From Candidatus Altarchaeales archaeon WOR_SM1_86-2 (GTDB lineage: Archaea; Altiarchaeota; Altiarchaeia; IMC4; MCBC01): a stretch of DNA of 64,000 nt. Under the pieces are notes generated by a model that was not told the DNA's origin, made no database searches, and saw only the letters and a program-made list of their open reading frames with translations. Below, piece by piece: positions 41,434-49,768 of this stretch. The stretch is taken from assembly GCA_001723855.1 (NCBI GenBank), contig MCBC01000067.1:1-64000 (forward strand), in the 5' to 3' direction. Numbering within the stretch: the first letter of the stretch is position 1; every line of letters begins with the position of its first letter. The position numbers and the translations under genes are program-made.

Positions 41434-42390
41434 TTAGATCGATCTGGGAACTAACCTGCCGATTAACGCGGAAATCTTTCCTTTAATATCCCCGAATGTC
41501 TCCCTTGCATATACGATTCCAGGTGCTTTCCTCAGGAACGGTCCGAACGGCGCATCCGGGAATTCCGGCTCCGTGCAGCCTATGCACAGCCCGCCTACAG
41601 TCGGGCAGCCGCCGACGCCTTCCACAAAACCCCGTCTTGGAACATCGCAGTGCGATATAGGGCCCTTGCATCCGAGCATTCCCATACACCCTGCGTCGCC
41701 AAACTCCCGGGAATAGTCACCTTCCGCGTAATGTCCCGCTCTCGGGCATGTTTCGTGTGCTTTTTCGCCGTACAGGAATACAGGTCTGTTGTGTTCATCC
41801 AGTTCCGGGACAGGCAGTGCTCCTCTCGCGGTTAAGACAAGATGCCCAAGTGCTTCGATCATGTACTCGCCGTGTGGCGGGCATCCCGAAACATTTATCA
41901 CTGGCAAACCCAGTGCGCTCTTATAATCCCTGCCGAGAAACTCAAGCACGCTTTTTGCCCCGGTTGGATTTGGCTTGCCGTGAGGTATTCCGCCGAAGGA
42001 TGCGCATGTCCCGACTGCTACCACAACCCCTGCTCTTTCTGCCAGTTTTGAAAGCACATCATTTAAGGTGAGCATTTTTCCTTCCAGATCCCCTATGCCG
42101 CAGTAATAACCTCCTGTCTTGCTTGCTTTGTCTTCATCAGGCACCGCTCCTTCAATCACCAGGACAATCGGATCATATTTTCCTTCCTCCGCATCCTTTA
42201 AAATCCTTGCGGCTTCCTCACCCCACGGCAGCATCAGCGTCGGGTGATACACAAGGTTTATTCCCTCGATCTGCGGCATGAATCCGGTCAAGACATCAAC
42301 GATACTCGGATGCGTTCCTCCTGTAAGGGAGACCGTGCATCCGGTACATCCCTGGCCCTGGAGCCATATAACATTTAATTCATCGGCCAT
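41434..42390 (-). CDS. [NiFe]-hydrogenase small (Fe-S) subunit without Tat signal
   Basis: The protein has 318 residues. The proximal cluster begins at C15-x2-C18 in WLQGQGCTGCTVSL. Later Cys sets are GTCASFGG, SGCPPHGEYM, CPRAGHYAEGDYSREFGDAGCMGMLGCKGP and CPTVGGLCIGCTEPEFPD. The cluster ligands resemble group 1 membrane-bound uptake enzymes. However, the N-terminus starts directly at the mature domain: there is no twin-arginine signal and no C-terminal membrane helix, so a cytoplasmic location is expected. Upstream sequence holds stops and no missed signal. It is the first gene of the hydrogenase/hyp operon. Confidence 0.94.
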   Translation of the reverse strand: MADELNVIWLQGQGCTGCTVSLTGGTHPSIVDVLTGFMPQIEGINLVYHPTLMLPWGEEAARILKDAEEGKYDPIVLVIEGAVPDEDKASKTGGYYCGIGDLEGKMLTLNDVLSKLAERAGVVVAVGTCASFGGIPHGKPNPTGAKSVLEFLGRDYKSALGLPVINVSGCPPHGEYMIEALGHLVLTARGALPVPELDEHNRPVFLYGEKAHETCPRAGHYAEGDYSREFGDAGCMGMLGCKGPISHCDVPRRGFVEGVGGCPTVGGLCIGCTEPEFPDAPFGPFLRKAPGIVYARETFGDIKGKISALIGRLVPRSI

Positions 42391-42418
42391 TTTTAATTTT
42401 TTAGAATTTTTATATCAG

Positions 42419-42445
42419 TAGTATGTTAATTATAGTTAATATATA
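42419..42445 (-). promoter_or_regulatory. Hydrogenase operon promoter motif shared with the formate dehydrogenase operon
   Basis: Read on the coding (minus) strand, TATATTAACTATAATTAACA followed by TACTA matches about 20 of 25 positions of a motif before the molybdopterin subunit gene (54028-54052). A TATA-like TTTATATA overlaps its upstream side. The motif would lie around the transcription start, 30-55 bp before the ATG, a usual place for a repressor or redox regulator. Confidence 0.5.
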
Positions 42446-42469
42446 AATAAAAATAAATATACTATTTTC

Positions 42470-42800
42470 TGAAAACGAAAAGAAATCCTTATTTTTCGGC
42501 AAAAATACCAAAAATCTTTTTTGAAAACGAAAGGATAAATCGACTCGCTTAGAACATATATTTATTATGGATTAAACTTTAGATTATGGCAGCCATAATT
42601 TATAATTCTGGTTTTATTTTTCCATAAAAGCTTTATTTTTAGGATTTATTACCGAATCGGCAATATTCTTTGAAATTAAAGTTGATTGGATTGTTAGATT
42701 GCGGCATTTTTTGGTGTTGAATCCCTTATTTATTTTCTCAAAAAGGTAAATTTAAAAAAATAATTTAAAAAATGGAAAAATTTAAAAAAATATGATTGTT
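42470..42800 (-). repeat. Copy 2 of the ~335-bp inverted dispersed intergenic repeat (contains element copy C)
   Basis: This is homologous to 29895-30235 in opposite orientation. It fills the gap between the hydrogenase small-subunit gene and the HxlR-type gene. The palindrome here is ATTACCGAATCGGCAAT (42648-42664), a near-perfect version of ATTGCC-n5-GGTAAT in copy 1. The end near 42472-42535 is the 65-bp element. The other end (around 42750-42800) resembles the region just upstream of the 29390-29857 gene, so each copy places the same end beside a gene start. Confidence 0.85.
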
Positions 42801-42860
42801 TTTTTATTTCTATTTTCTTGTTTTATATGTATAGCAACTATAATGCGGCAAGTATTTAAA

Positions 42861-43265
42861 ATGGCAAGTTCAGGTAACATTCCCCTGTGTGAACTAACGG
42901 GGGAACATAATTGTCTGCTGGAAGAAACAGGTAAATGCCCCATTGAAGAGGCAGCGAATTTGATCGGGAAAAAATGGACGATTCTGATATTGAGGGAACT
43001 GCTTAAAGATAAGAAAAGATTTAATGAAATTCAAAAATCCCTGGGTAGGATAGGTCCAAGGGTGCTGTCGAGCAGGTTGGATGAACTGGAGGAAAACGGG
43101 ATTGTCAAGAGAGTAGCGTATGCGGAAGTTCCCGTGAGGGTTGAATATTCGTTAACGGAGAGGGGAGGGGATTTAAGAGATGTGGTTGTGGGTATGTCAG
43201 AGTGGTGGAGGAAATGGAACGGGAATGGAGATAAAAACTCAAAAAATAAATTTCAGCAGATATAA
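42861..43265 (+). CDS. HxlR-family winged-helix regulator
   Basis: The protein is ~134 residues from ATG 42861; earlier ATGs at 42792 and 42843 would add an implausible hydrophobic start. HxlR signature: CPIEEAANLIGKKWTILILRELLKDKKRFNEIQKSLGRIGPRVLSSRLDELEENGIVKR. Three Cys before and at the HTH start (LCEL, HNCLLE, GKCPIE) could sense redox or metal, as in several HxlR members. It is divergent from the hydrogenase operon across the repeat region and convergent, overlapping 27 bp, with the DsbD-like gene. It is a candidate regulator of the hydrogenase operon. Confidence 0.85.
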   Translation: MASSGNIPLCELTGEHNCLLEETGKCPIEEAANLIGKKWTILILRELLKDKKRFNEIQKSLGRIGPRVLSSRLDELEENGIVKRVAYAEVPVRVEYSLTERGGDLRDVVVGMSEWWRKWNGNGDKNSKNKFQQI

Positions 43266-45266
43266 CGCCAAAACAATCAATACCGCGCCCGTCAAAAGTT
43301 TCATCACCGCAGTGTTCTTCTTTACAAACCCGCCTAACCGCCGGGATGTGGTGCCTCCATAAACCGCTGTAAAGATCAAGATCAGGGGGAGGATAAAAAG
43401 GATATTGTATAGAACAAAATACGGGAGTGCTTCCAATATGCCGCATGCATGCATTGATGTGACAACAACCAGGTATATCAACCCCGTGCACGGGAGTTCA
43501 AACGCGGCAACAAGGAATCCTATGGCGGCGGTCGCTAAGACCATATTTCGCGAGCGAACGCCATCTCTGATTAACTTATTCGTAATTTTTCTAAGCCTGT
43601 CAGGCATCTTAATCTTCGTTTCTTCGGATCTTCCGCCCCTTGTAACGTATGCTTCATAGAAACTGAAAATCCCGATCAATAACGCAAATATACCGATACA
43701 TGCTCTGATTATATCAGATATATCATGCAAGGCGCCCATAATGCTCAACAAGACCAGCCCGATCGCAAGATATGCCGCAAACACCGCCGCAACATATACT
43801 CCCCCCGCAAGTATTATCGTTCCCCTGTCTCTCCCGACCGCCGTCAAATAGGAGATGAAGAAGATGAGGACAGCAAACGCGCAGGGGTTAATGCCGTCAA
43901 TCAAACCCGCAATAATCACCAGCGGCAGCGGTAAAGGATCGCATATCTTTCCACCCGCGCATTGTAACTCCGCAGGGCAATTGCCGCTTTGCGCACAATC
44001 CTCCACCAGACACTCCAGATCAGACATGACCTCACTGCCTGAAAGAAAAGTATCCCCCAAAATCACAACAGGTACTTTATTGCCTGCATCATACCCCGTA
44101 TACCCAAACCAGCAGGAGAAGTCCGCTCCCTCGCACTTTGGTGTTTTATTGTAGTATTTTGCACATTGAAGCAAGATAACCGCATTCGTTGTATTGGTGA
44201 CGTCATACTCTATTACCTCCAACTCGTATTCATCTTTTAGTTCATTGATAAACTCTGCCGCTCTATCGCACTCGGGACACCGGGTTGTGAAATAATGAAT
44301 TCTGACCGGGTTTATATGGCTTTCAAGTTTTACTGTAAACTTTCTCTCGATCGTAGAGTTGCCGTTCTCGTTTACTGCCGCGACAATGAGCGTATAGTTG
44401 CCGGGGTCAAAGATAATGATCTTATTTTTTTTGTTATTATATTTTTTTTCTGAAAAATCAAAATCAAAAGAATAATTATAAAGAATAACATTCCCCCTGT
44501 AAACCGCCCCATAAACCTCCGAGGCATTTGTTGCGTTTACGAGAACCTCCATGCCTTCAGCACACCCGCATTTGCACACCGTTGGTATGTCCGGGGCAGT
44601 TTCAACGGCGTTTATTGCGGGCATGCTCTTCTCCGGCTCGCGGACAAAAACGGATGCGTTACGGATGTCCTTATACAAAAATGCTTCCGCAATTATTTTA
44701 ATCCTGTATTCCCCCGCCAGATTTGCAAGAAATTTATTCTCTTTCATCAGGTCTATCTTCTCTTCCTTTCCGTCCGGTTTTGAGATTAAGGCATACAAAC
44801 CGGCAACATCACCGCTCGCAACCGCATCGATCCCCACCTCTTCACCCAAGGTTGCGTTTTCCGGAATCGAAACATTCTCTATTTCCGGCTTTTTCAGGGG
44901 ACATTCGCATCCGCCTTTAGAAATGCATCCGTCAACAGCCTCTTCAACCTTACCCCGGTTGATATCTTCCCCATCCAGGACCTGGCCGTCGATAAAGATA
45001 AAAGGATAATATATCCCATACTGCTCACACTTTTTCTCCAGAAAATTTCTTAATTCAAGATTTGTTTTGTTGTACGCAAATTCAAACTTTTGTATCTTTA
45101 AGGTATCATATTTGCTTTCCAGCCCGGGCAGATAATTATTTATCGCCTCAATGCAGTGACCGCATTCGTTGCTGTAAAAGAAATAAATGCAGACTTCTCC
45201 ATCGTCTGCGGACGCAATCGATATGCTCATCCCTATGATCAAAAGTATCGCAAATATCCTTCCCAT
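43239..45266 (-). CDS. DsbD-like membrane thiol-disulfide transporter with two extracytoplasmic thioredoxin-like domains
   Basis: The protein has 675 residues. It starts with a signal peptide (RIFAILLIIGMSISIASA). Thioredoxin-like domain 1 has C-G-H-C (YFFYSNECGHCIEA). A beta-sandwich linker follows with CKCGC, then thioredoxin-like domain 2 with C-P-E-C (HYFTTRCPECDRA). The CcdA/DsbD transmembrane module comes last: GINPCAFAVLIFFISYLTAV and AFELPCTGLIYLVVV carry the paired membrane Cys. It would move reducing power from the cytosol to envelope proteins. A smaller relative follows 11 bp downstream in the upstream direction of the operon (45278-46453). Confidence 0.85.
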   Translation of the reverse strand: MGRIFAILLIIGMSISIASADDGEVCIYFFYSNECGHCIEAINNYLPGLESKYDTLKIQKFEFAYNKTNLELRNFLEKKCEQYGIYYPFIFIDGQVLDGEDINRGKVEEAVDGCISKGGCECPLKKPEIENVSIPENATLGEEVGIDAVASGDVAGLYALISKPDGKEEKIDLMKENKFLANLAGEYRIKIIAEAFLYKDIRNASVFVREPEKSMPAINAVETAPDIPTVCKCGCAEGMEVLVNATNASEVYGAVYRGNVILYNYSFDFDFSEKKYNNKKNKIIIFDPGNYTLIVAAVNENGNSTIERKFTVKLESHINPVRIHYFTTRCPECDRAAEFINELKDEYELEVIEYDVTNTTNAVILLQCAKYYNKTPKCEGADFSCWFGYTGYDAGNKVPVVILGDTFLSGSEVMSDLECLVEDCAQSGNCPAELQCAGGKICDPLPLPLVIIAGLIDGINPCAFAVLIFFISYLTAVGRDRGTIILAGGVYVAAVFAAYLAIGLVLLSIMGALHDISDIIRACIGIFALLIGIFSFYEAYVTRGGRSEETKIKMPDRLRKITNKLIRDGVRSRNMVLATAAIGFLVAAFELPCTGLIYLVVVTSMHACGILEALPYFVLYNILFILPLILIFTAVYGGTTSRRLGGFVKKNTAVMKLLTGAVLIVLALYLLKFIF

Positions 45267-45277
45267 ATTCTTTTTAA

Positions 45278-46453
45278 TTATAAAGCCCCAACAATAAGAA
45301 CGGTTCCTAAGATAACCATAACTATTCCGGTAAGTAAATGCATTCTTCTTTTATTTCTCTGCCTCCACATTTCCATCCCGCCCGTTCTTTTAACACCAAA
45401 ATATACCATAAACACGACAATAAGCATTGGCAGAACGAACGCGAGGTTGTAAAGTGCGAGTATTACAACCCCGAGTATAAAAGGAATATCCATGGTGGAC
45501 ATCATACCCACGACGGAAGCATAAATCGTCACGGCGCACGGCGCCAAAAAGAAACTTATAACAACCCCCGCTGCGAATGCGCCCCTGACGCTTGTAACTT
45601 TCCCGATAACCTTTGTAACCCTGCTATCCCATGATTTGGGAATCCCCATCGTAAACCCGAGAGAGCCGTAACTTAAATAATCCTTTAAATTCAGAACCCC
45701 TATTGCAAGTGCAAACAGCCCGATTATTTTTTTAAATAACCCGACAGTTCCCGTACCAACAACTAATTCTTTCAGTACATGAAACATTCCAACCCCCGTT
45801 AAAAAATACATAAGATAGATTCCCGCGATAAACGAAAGCCCGACTTTTAGTGCTTCTTTATGATCCATTTTCGTTTTAGACAAAACAGATGCGATTAAAA
45901 ATATTAAAATCCCGAGGGCGCATACATTTAACGCATCGGCAATTGCGGCACCTATTATCATGGCAATTAAAAGCGCACCCATGGTCGGCGGCTCGGGCGG
46001 GTTTACATCATCGCCCGGCACGGTAACGCATGCGCATCCTTCAGCGATGCATGTCCTGATCATATCCTCGAATTTTTCTTCTATTTCTTTATCGCCAACG
46101 AGCGCGTAATTGCTTATTATGACCATCGGAACGCTCGCGGAAACATTATAGCAGCTTGCACAAAGTATGCATGTACCCGGATCCTCCACTGCATTAATCT
46201 CTGTTATGTCCAGGTCATATCTTGACCGCAGTTCATTTATAATCGGCTTTACATTTTCACAGTGGGGACAGTCTTTTTTATAAAAATATAACACACGGAT
46301 TTCACCATCGCATTTCCCGACATTATATGTTTTGCACTCCTGTGCCGTATCGGCGACAGTAATATTCGATGTATTATCCAAATACGAAAATTCATCCCCT
46401 TCTGCTGTGCCTGCGATTAAAAATATAAATAAAATTAACCAAATGTTCCTCAT
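45278..46453 (-). CDS. DsbD/CcdA-like protein with one N-terminal thioredoxin-like domain
   Basis: The protein has 391 residues. A signal peptide (NIWLILFIFLIAGTAEG) is followed by a thioredoxin-like domain with C-P-H-C (YFYKKDCPHCENVKPI) and a second Cys pair (CILCASC). Six or so membrane helices with the DsbD Cys positions follow (ADALNVCALGILIFLIASVL and VVISFFLAPCAVTIYASVVG). It is the first gene of a two-gene operon with the larger DsbD-like protein, and divergent from tatC across 56 bp. A role in disulfide handling of exported redox proteins is inferred. Confidence 0.83.
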   Translation of the reverse strand: MRNIWLILFIFLIAGTAEGDEFSYLDNTSNITVADTAQECKTYNVGKCDGEIRVLYFYKKDCPHCENVKPIINELRSRYDLDITEINAVEDPGTCILCASCYNVSASVPMVIISNYALVGDKEIEEKFEDMIRTCIAEGCACVTVPGDDVNPPEPPTMGALLIAMIIGAAIADALNVCALGILIFLIASVLSKTKMDHKEALKVGLSFIAGIYLMYFLTGVGMFHVLKELVVGTGTVGLFKKIIGLFALAIGVLNLKDYLSYGSLGFTMGIPKSWDSRVTKVIGKVTSVRGAFAAGVVISFFLAPCAVTIYASVVGMMSTMDIPFILGVVILALYNLAFVLPMLIVVFMVYFGVKRTGGMEMWRQRNKRRMHLLTGIVMVILGTVLIVGAL

Positions 46454-46509
46454 ATAAATAAATTTTCGATATAAATTAATTAATCTAATTCAAATAGATT
46501 ATTCCAATA

Positions 46510-47235
46510 ATGAAGATGACCTCACCTGAGAAACAATCCATCATAGAGCACCTGGAAGAACTGAGAAGGTGTTTAATCATTTGCATAGTCGCGGTTTTTG
46601 TTTTCTCCAGCATAGCATTCATGCTTTTCAGCGAGGATGTGATACTTAAGATGGAGATTGACCTGCTCGACAAGTATGAGGGGGTAAAGGTTATTGCCAC
46701 ATCCTTTATGGAAGCGATTATGGTGAGATTTAAGGTATCCATGTTTTTTGGTATTTATTTTTCACTTCCTGTGATCATGTATCAATTCTTTAGGTTTGTG
46801 ATGCCCGCCCTGTATGCAAATGAAAGAAAAAGTATGTTGATAATCCTCCCTGCATCGCTTATCCTGTTCACTCTCGGAGCATTGTTTGCTTATGCTGTAT
46901 TGTTGCCGGTGATAGTGAAATTTTTGATCGGCTTTACATTTCCAATCGCCGAGCCATATTTAAAATTAACTGAACTCATCTCCTTTATAGCGTTGTTTAC
47001 ATTTATGATGGGGGTAATATTCCAATGGCCTCTCATAACTGCCGTGCTTTCAAATTTCGGAGTCGTGTCCCCGAAAACATGGAGCGAGAAAAGAAGGCAT
47101 GCTATAGTTGTATGCTTCATTGTTGGAGCATTCATAACAGACCCGACACTTGTAAGCCAGATTTTGGTTGCGATACCAATGATAATACTCTATGAGATAG
47201 GAATAATTACAGCGAAGGTTGTCTGGAGGGGGTAA
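46510..47235 (+). CDS. tatC: Sec-independent protein translocase TatC
   Basis: The protein has 241 residues with six helices. The TatC signature starts EHLEELRRCLIICIVAVFVFS, with the conserved E-L-R-x-R/C region that binds twin-arginine signals. MPALYANERKSMLIILPASLILFTLGALFAYAVLLP and FMMGVIFQWPLIT follow. It forms the receptor of the Tat export system with TatA. A tatA gene lies ~2.2 kb downstream, beyond an inserted two-gene ATPase/Toprim system. The probable client in the window is the molybdopterin subunit (50991-54008). Confidence 0.94.
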   Translation: MKMTSPEKQSIIEHLEELRRCLIICIVAVFVFSSIAFMLFSEDVILKMEIDLLDKYEGVKVIATSFMEAIMVRFKVSMFFGIYFSLPVIMYQFFRFVMPALYANERKSMLIILPASLILFTLGALFAYAVLLPVIVKFLIGFTFPIAEPYLKLTELISFIALFTFMMGVIFQWPLITAVLSNFGVVSPKTWSEKRRHAIVVCFIVGAFITDPTLVSQILVAIPMIILYEIGIITAKVVWRG

Positions 47236-47331
47236 TTATTTATTTTGATTATAAAAAACAAACACAACGAAAATTTTGAAAATTTTTATATGCGTGGTAT
47301 AAGAAAGGTGCGTTATTACATAAAACAGAAA

Positions 47332-47952
47332 TTAGATTGATTTTAGGAAATTTATCAATTCCTTAAAATCCGTGTGACTCAAATCCCAGTAGTTTTTAAC
47401 AATTCCATATGCCATGCCATAAGCAATTTCAGGCATAATTGCTAAATATGCTTGAGCTTTTGCTTTATCTTCATTCTTGGGTTTTTCTTTTATTGCAGTA
47501 TCGGAATTAACTGCCTCTATGAATTTATCAACTTGTTTCATTGCAGGGTTGTTTTTTTGGCTTAAAACACACAAAGTTTCCATCATACCTTTATCTTTAT
47601 TATTGGGCATAATAAAATATGCGACAGCAGGGTTGCTTGAAGAAAATTCTTTTGGATTGCTCGAAGCTTTCAGTGCACGATTTATAGTGTGCTCAATAGA
47701 TTCTTTTGAATTTCGATAGCTATTATCCGCATCTAAAATGGCTGCTACCCTCCGTACATTATTAAATCCTGAAAAAAGCCGAATGTCTGGAAATTTATTT
47801 TTAAATTCTCCTTTACTCCCTATATCCCAAACCTGAATATCAGATATCCCTAACTTTTCTAATAATCTCTCAAAAAACCATTTATCATCCTTGCCTTCAA
47901 CGGCGATAATTTTTTCTTTCTCAAAAGAAATCGGGGCATTAGAATAAACCAT
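47332..47952 (-). CDS. DUF3226/Toprim-like protein (putative effector nuclease of a two-gene system)
   Basis: The protein has 206 residues. IIAVEGKDDKWFFERLLEKL supplies the Toprim Glu (VEGKDD), and RRVAAILDADNSYRN supplies the second motif with D-x-D. The rest reads like the DUF3226 family, with PNNKDKGMMETLC and a helical C-terminus. Toprim domains nick or cleave nucleic acid with metal ions. It starts 1 bp after the stop of the AAA ATPase gene, so the two are translationally coupled. The combination parallels ATPase-Toprim defence pairs such as PARIS and split OLD systems. The assignment to defence is inference. Confidence 0.75.
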   Translation of the reverse strand: MVYSNAPISFEKEKIIAVEGKDDKWFFERLLEKLGISDIQVWDIGSKGEFKNKFPDIRLFSGFNNVRRVAAILDADNSYRNSKESIEHTINRALKASSNPKEFSSSNPAVAYFIMPNNKDKGMMETLCVLSQKNNPAMKQVDKFIEAVNSDTAIKEKPKNEDKAKAQAYLAIMPEIAYGMAYGIVKNYWDLSHTDFKELINFLKSI

Positions 47953-47953
47953 T

Positions 47954-48994
47954 TTATCTCATTTCCCAATTACTTTCAACAAAAGACCTTATCTTTTCTT
48001 GTGAAAAATAGATTGATTTATGTTGTTTGCCATCGGTTTCAATTCTATAAAGACTGCCTTTTGTCTTACCTCTAAGAACATTTGAAAATGCCCTTATGTT
48101 CTCAATTGAATGAGTTGCTGCAATGATTTGAACATTATATTTTTCGGAGGTTTTTGCTATTGCATTCCAAAGTATTTCTTGAGACTTAAAATGAAGCCCA
48201 TTCTCAATCTCGTCTATCAAAACCACTCCATCTTTTGTATCCATAATCGCGAGAACCACGGCTAATATTTTAACCATGCCGTCCCCCATTAACTGGAGCG
48301 GCACTAGATTATCAAGGCCCAAATCGACATAAACTATTCCTCCTTGTCCAAGAGCAATGTCTTTTAAATTTGGCTCGATGTTTTTTAAGATATCAATTAC
48401 TTGGCTCTTTTCTTTTCTTCTTTGAATATTATCAAACCTATCAGATAGGTCGTTTTTTGTTCTATCAGATATAAAAATTCCTTTCCTTAATTCTTTATAA
48501 TCCTTCGCAAGATTTATAACCAAAGGATGCTCTCCTTTTTCTAAATCAACCCAAATTTCAGACTTAATCTTTTTCTTATCCCTATTTGATATTGTTGCTT
48601 CCAAGATCAGGCCATTTATTTCAGGTGTGGAAGTTGATGAAGTACCTACTCCATTTCGGTCTTTTATGGTTTGCATAAACAGGGTGTGTGGTTTGATTTT
48701 CAGATTTCTTTTAGATTTATCATCAAATTCGGCATCCAGAATTATTGTATTATCCAAATTTAGATCTCTAAAGAAGCTTTTCCAGGAAACATCCCCAATT
48801 AGATCAAAAAATCGAAATGAGTTGATTTTTAAGGGTAGTTGGGAATTGCTTACTCCAACAAGTAAAAATAATGATTCCAATATAGTTGTTTTCCCGGAAT
48901 TATTCGCACCTACAACTAAGTTTAGCTTAGACATATCTTTTAATTTTAAACCGCCAATTCCTCTGAAATCTGAAATATTCAGTTCTTTAAACAT
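47954..48994 (-). CDS. AAA_15/OLD-like ABC-type ATPase (putative sensor of a two-gene system)
   Basis: The protein has 346 residues. It begins FKELNISDFRGIGGLKL and has a RecF/SMC-type Walker A, G29-A-N-N-S-G-K-T36. The middle region is basic and divergent. It has an ABC signature-like LQLMGDGMVKILAVV, Walker B GVVLIDEIENGLHF and the H-loop IIAATHSIENI. Its layout is that of AAA_15 or OLD-family ATPases without a fused Toprim; the Toprim is supplied by the next gene. AT-rich codons, and a position between tatC and tatA, suggest insertion. Confidence 0.85.
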   Translation of the reverse strand: MFKELNISDFRGIGGLKLKDMSKLNLVVGANNSGKTTILESLFLLVGVSNSQLPLKINSFRFFDLIGDVSWKSFFRDLNLDNTIILDAEFDDKSKRNLKIKPHTLFMQTIKDRNGVGTSSTSTPEINGLILEATISNRDKKKIKSEIWVDLEKGEHPLVINLAKDYKELRKGIFISDRTKNDLSDRFDNIQRRKEKSQVIDILKNIEPNLKDIALGQGGIVYVDLGLDNLVPLQLMGDGMVKILAVVLAIMDTKDGVVLIDEIENGLHFKSQEILWNAIAKTSEKYNVQIIAATHSIENIRAFSNVLRGKTKGSLYRIETDGKQHKSIYFSQEKIRSFVESNWEMR

Positions 48995-49406
48995 TTTTAT
49001 AAATAATAGATTATCTTAATAAATCTTTTGAGTTACAAATGCCCCCTGCCATTTTGACAATATGAGACATCAAACCGTAACTTTAACCATTTTTAGGAAT
49101 ATGTCTTTGTCTAAAGCCAAAAACACACTCTTGCGATACTTTTTTTACCTTACACGCCTTTATAATCCTATTACTAAAATTAGTAATATGAAAACTCAAA
49201 AAATAATGCCCAATTATGAGCTAAAACAGTTGCCAGAGAATCCATAACTGAATTTCTGATAAAACCTATTACGAAAAATGGGCATAGTTACGGATCAAAA
49301 GTGGAGGTATCTGTCCATAGGACTTCCCACAGTCCCTGATCTTAATTAGCAAGCAACCCAAAAAATGAATATAAATCGGTTATATCAGAACTTTTATAGA
49401 TAACAC
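48995..49406. other. 412-bp intergenic region with a palindromic operator-like site and a truncated 19-codon ORF
   Basis: A TATA-like TTTATAAT (around 49158-49166) is followed by the perfect palindrome ATTACTA-aaat-TAGTAAT (49170-49187). An ATG follows immediately, starting a 19-codon frame (MKTQKIMPNYELKQLPENP, 49188-49247). The short peptide resembles the first residues of Fic-family proteins, so this may be the surviving promoter and N-terminus of a deleted gene. I see nothing else here. Confidence 0.5.
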
Positions 49407-49703
49407 TCATTTCTTACTCCTCTCAACCAATTCCTTTCTCAATTCCTCATCGCTCTTACCCTCGACATCTATTCCTGCTTCTTTGGCCATTGACCTGACT
49501 TCAGACCCCGACTTACTTTTTTCTGTCTCTTCCTCCTCCGGCTTCGTTATATCCTTCAACCCCCTCTTAAACTCCGTCACAGCAGATCCTATGCTCCTTG
49601 CTAACTCAGGAAGTTTCCTTGCTCCAAACAAAAGCAGAATTATAATTAATATCGCTAAAATCTGCAATGGTCCTATATTCCCGAGGATAAGCGGCATAAA
49701 CAT
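49407..49703 (-). CDS. tatA: Tat translocase pore subunit TatA
   Basis: The protein has 98 residues. A short N-terminal helix (GNIGPLQILAILIIILLLFG) is followed by the invariant FGARKLPELARSIGSAVTEFKRGLKD amphipathic helix and an acidic tail. It forms the protein-conducting part of the Tat system with TatC (46510-47235). It is transcribed leftward, 65 bp after the formate-dehydrogenase membrane subunit gene, so it may belong to that operon. Confidence 0.93.
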   Translation of the reverse strand: MFMPLILGNIGPLQILAILIIILLLFGARKLPELARSIGSAVTEFKRGLKDITKPEEEETEKSKSGSEVRSMAKEAGIDVEGKSDEELRKELVERSKK

Positions 49704-49768
49704 GGTCGTTATTTTTCTAATTCATTATATTTTAAAATAAAAAGAAAATAAAAAGAAAATAAAAAAAT

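Noticed and set aside
42792..42860. N-terminal extension of the HxlR-type regulator
   Set aside because: It encodes a hydrophobic FLFLFSCFICIA stretch unlike any HxlR protein and overlaps the dispersed repeat; ATG 42861 fits the family.
49062..49187. Upstream part of a 61-codon open frame in the tatA-side intergenic region
   Set aside because: It has no protein-like composition and contains a TATA-like element and palindrome; only the last 19 codons look derived from a gene.
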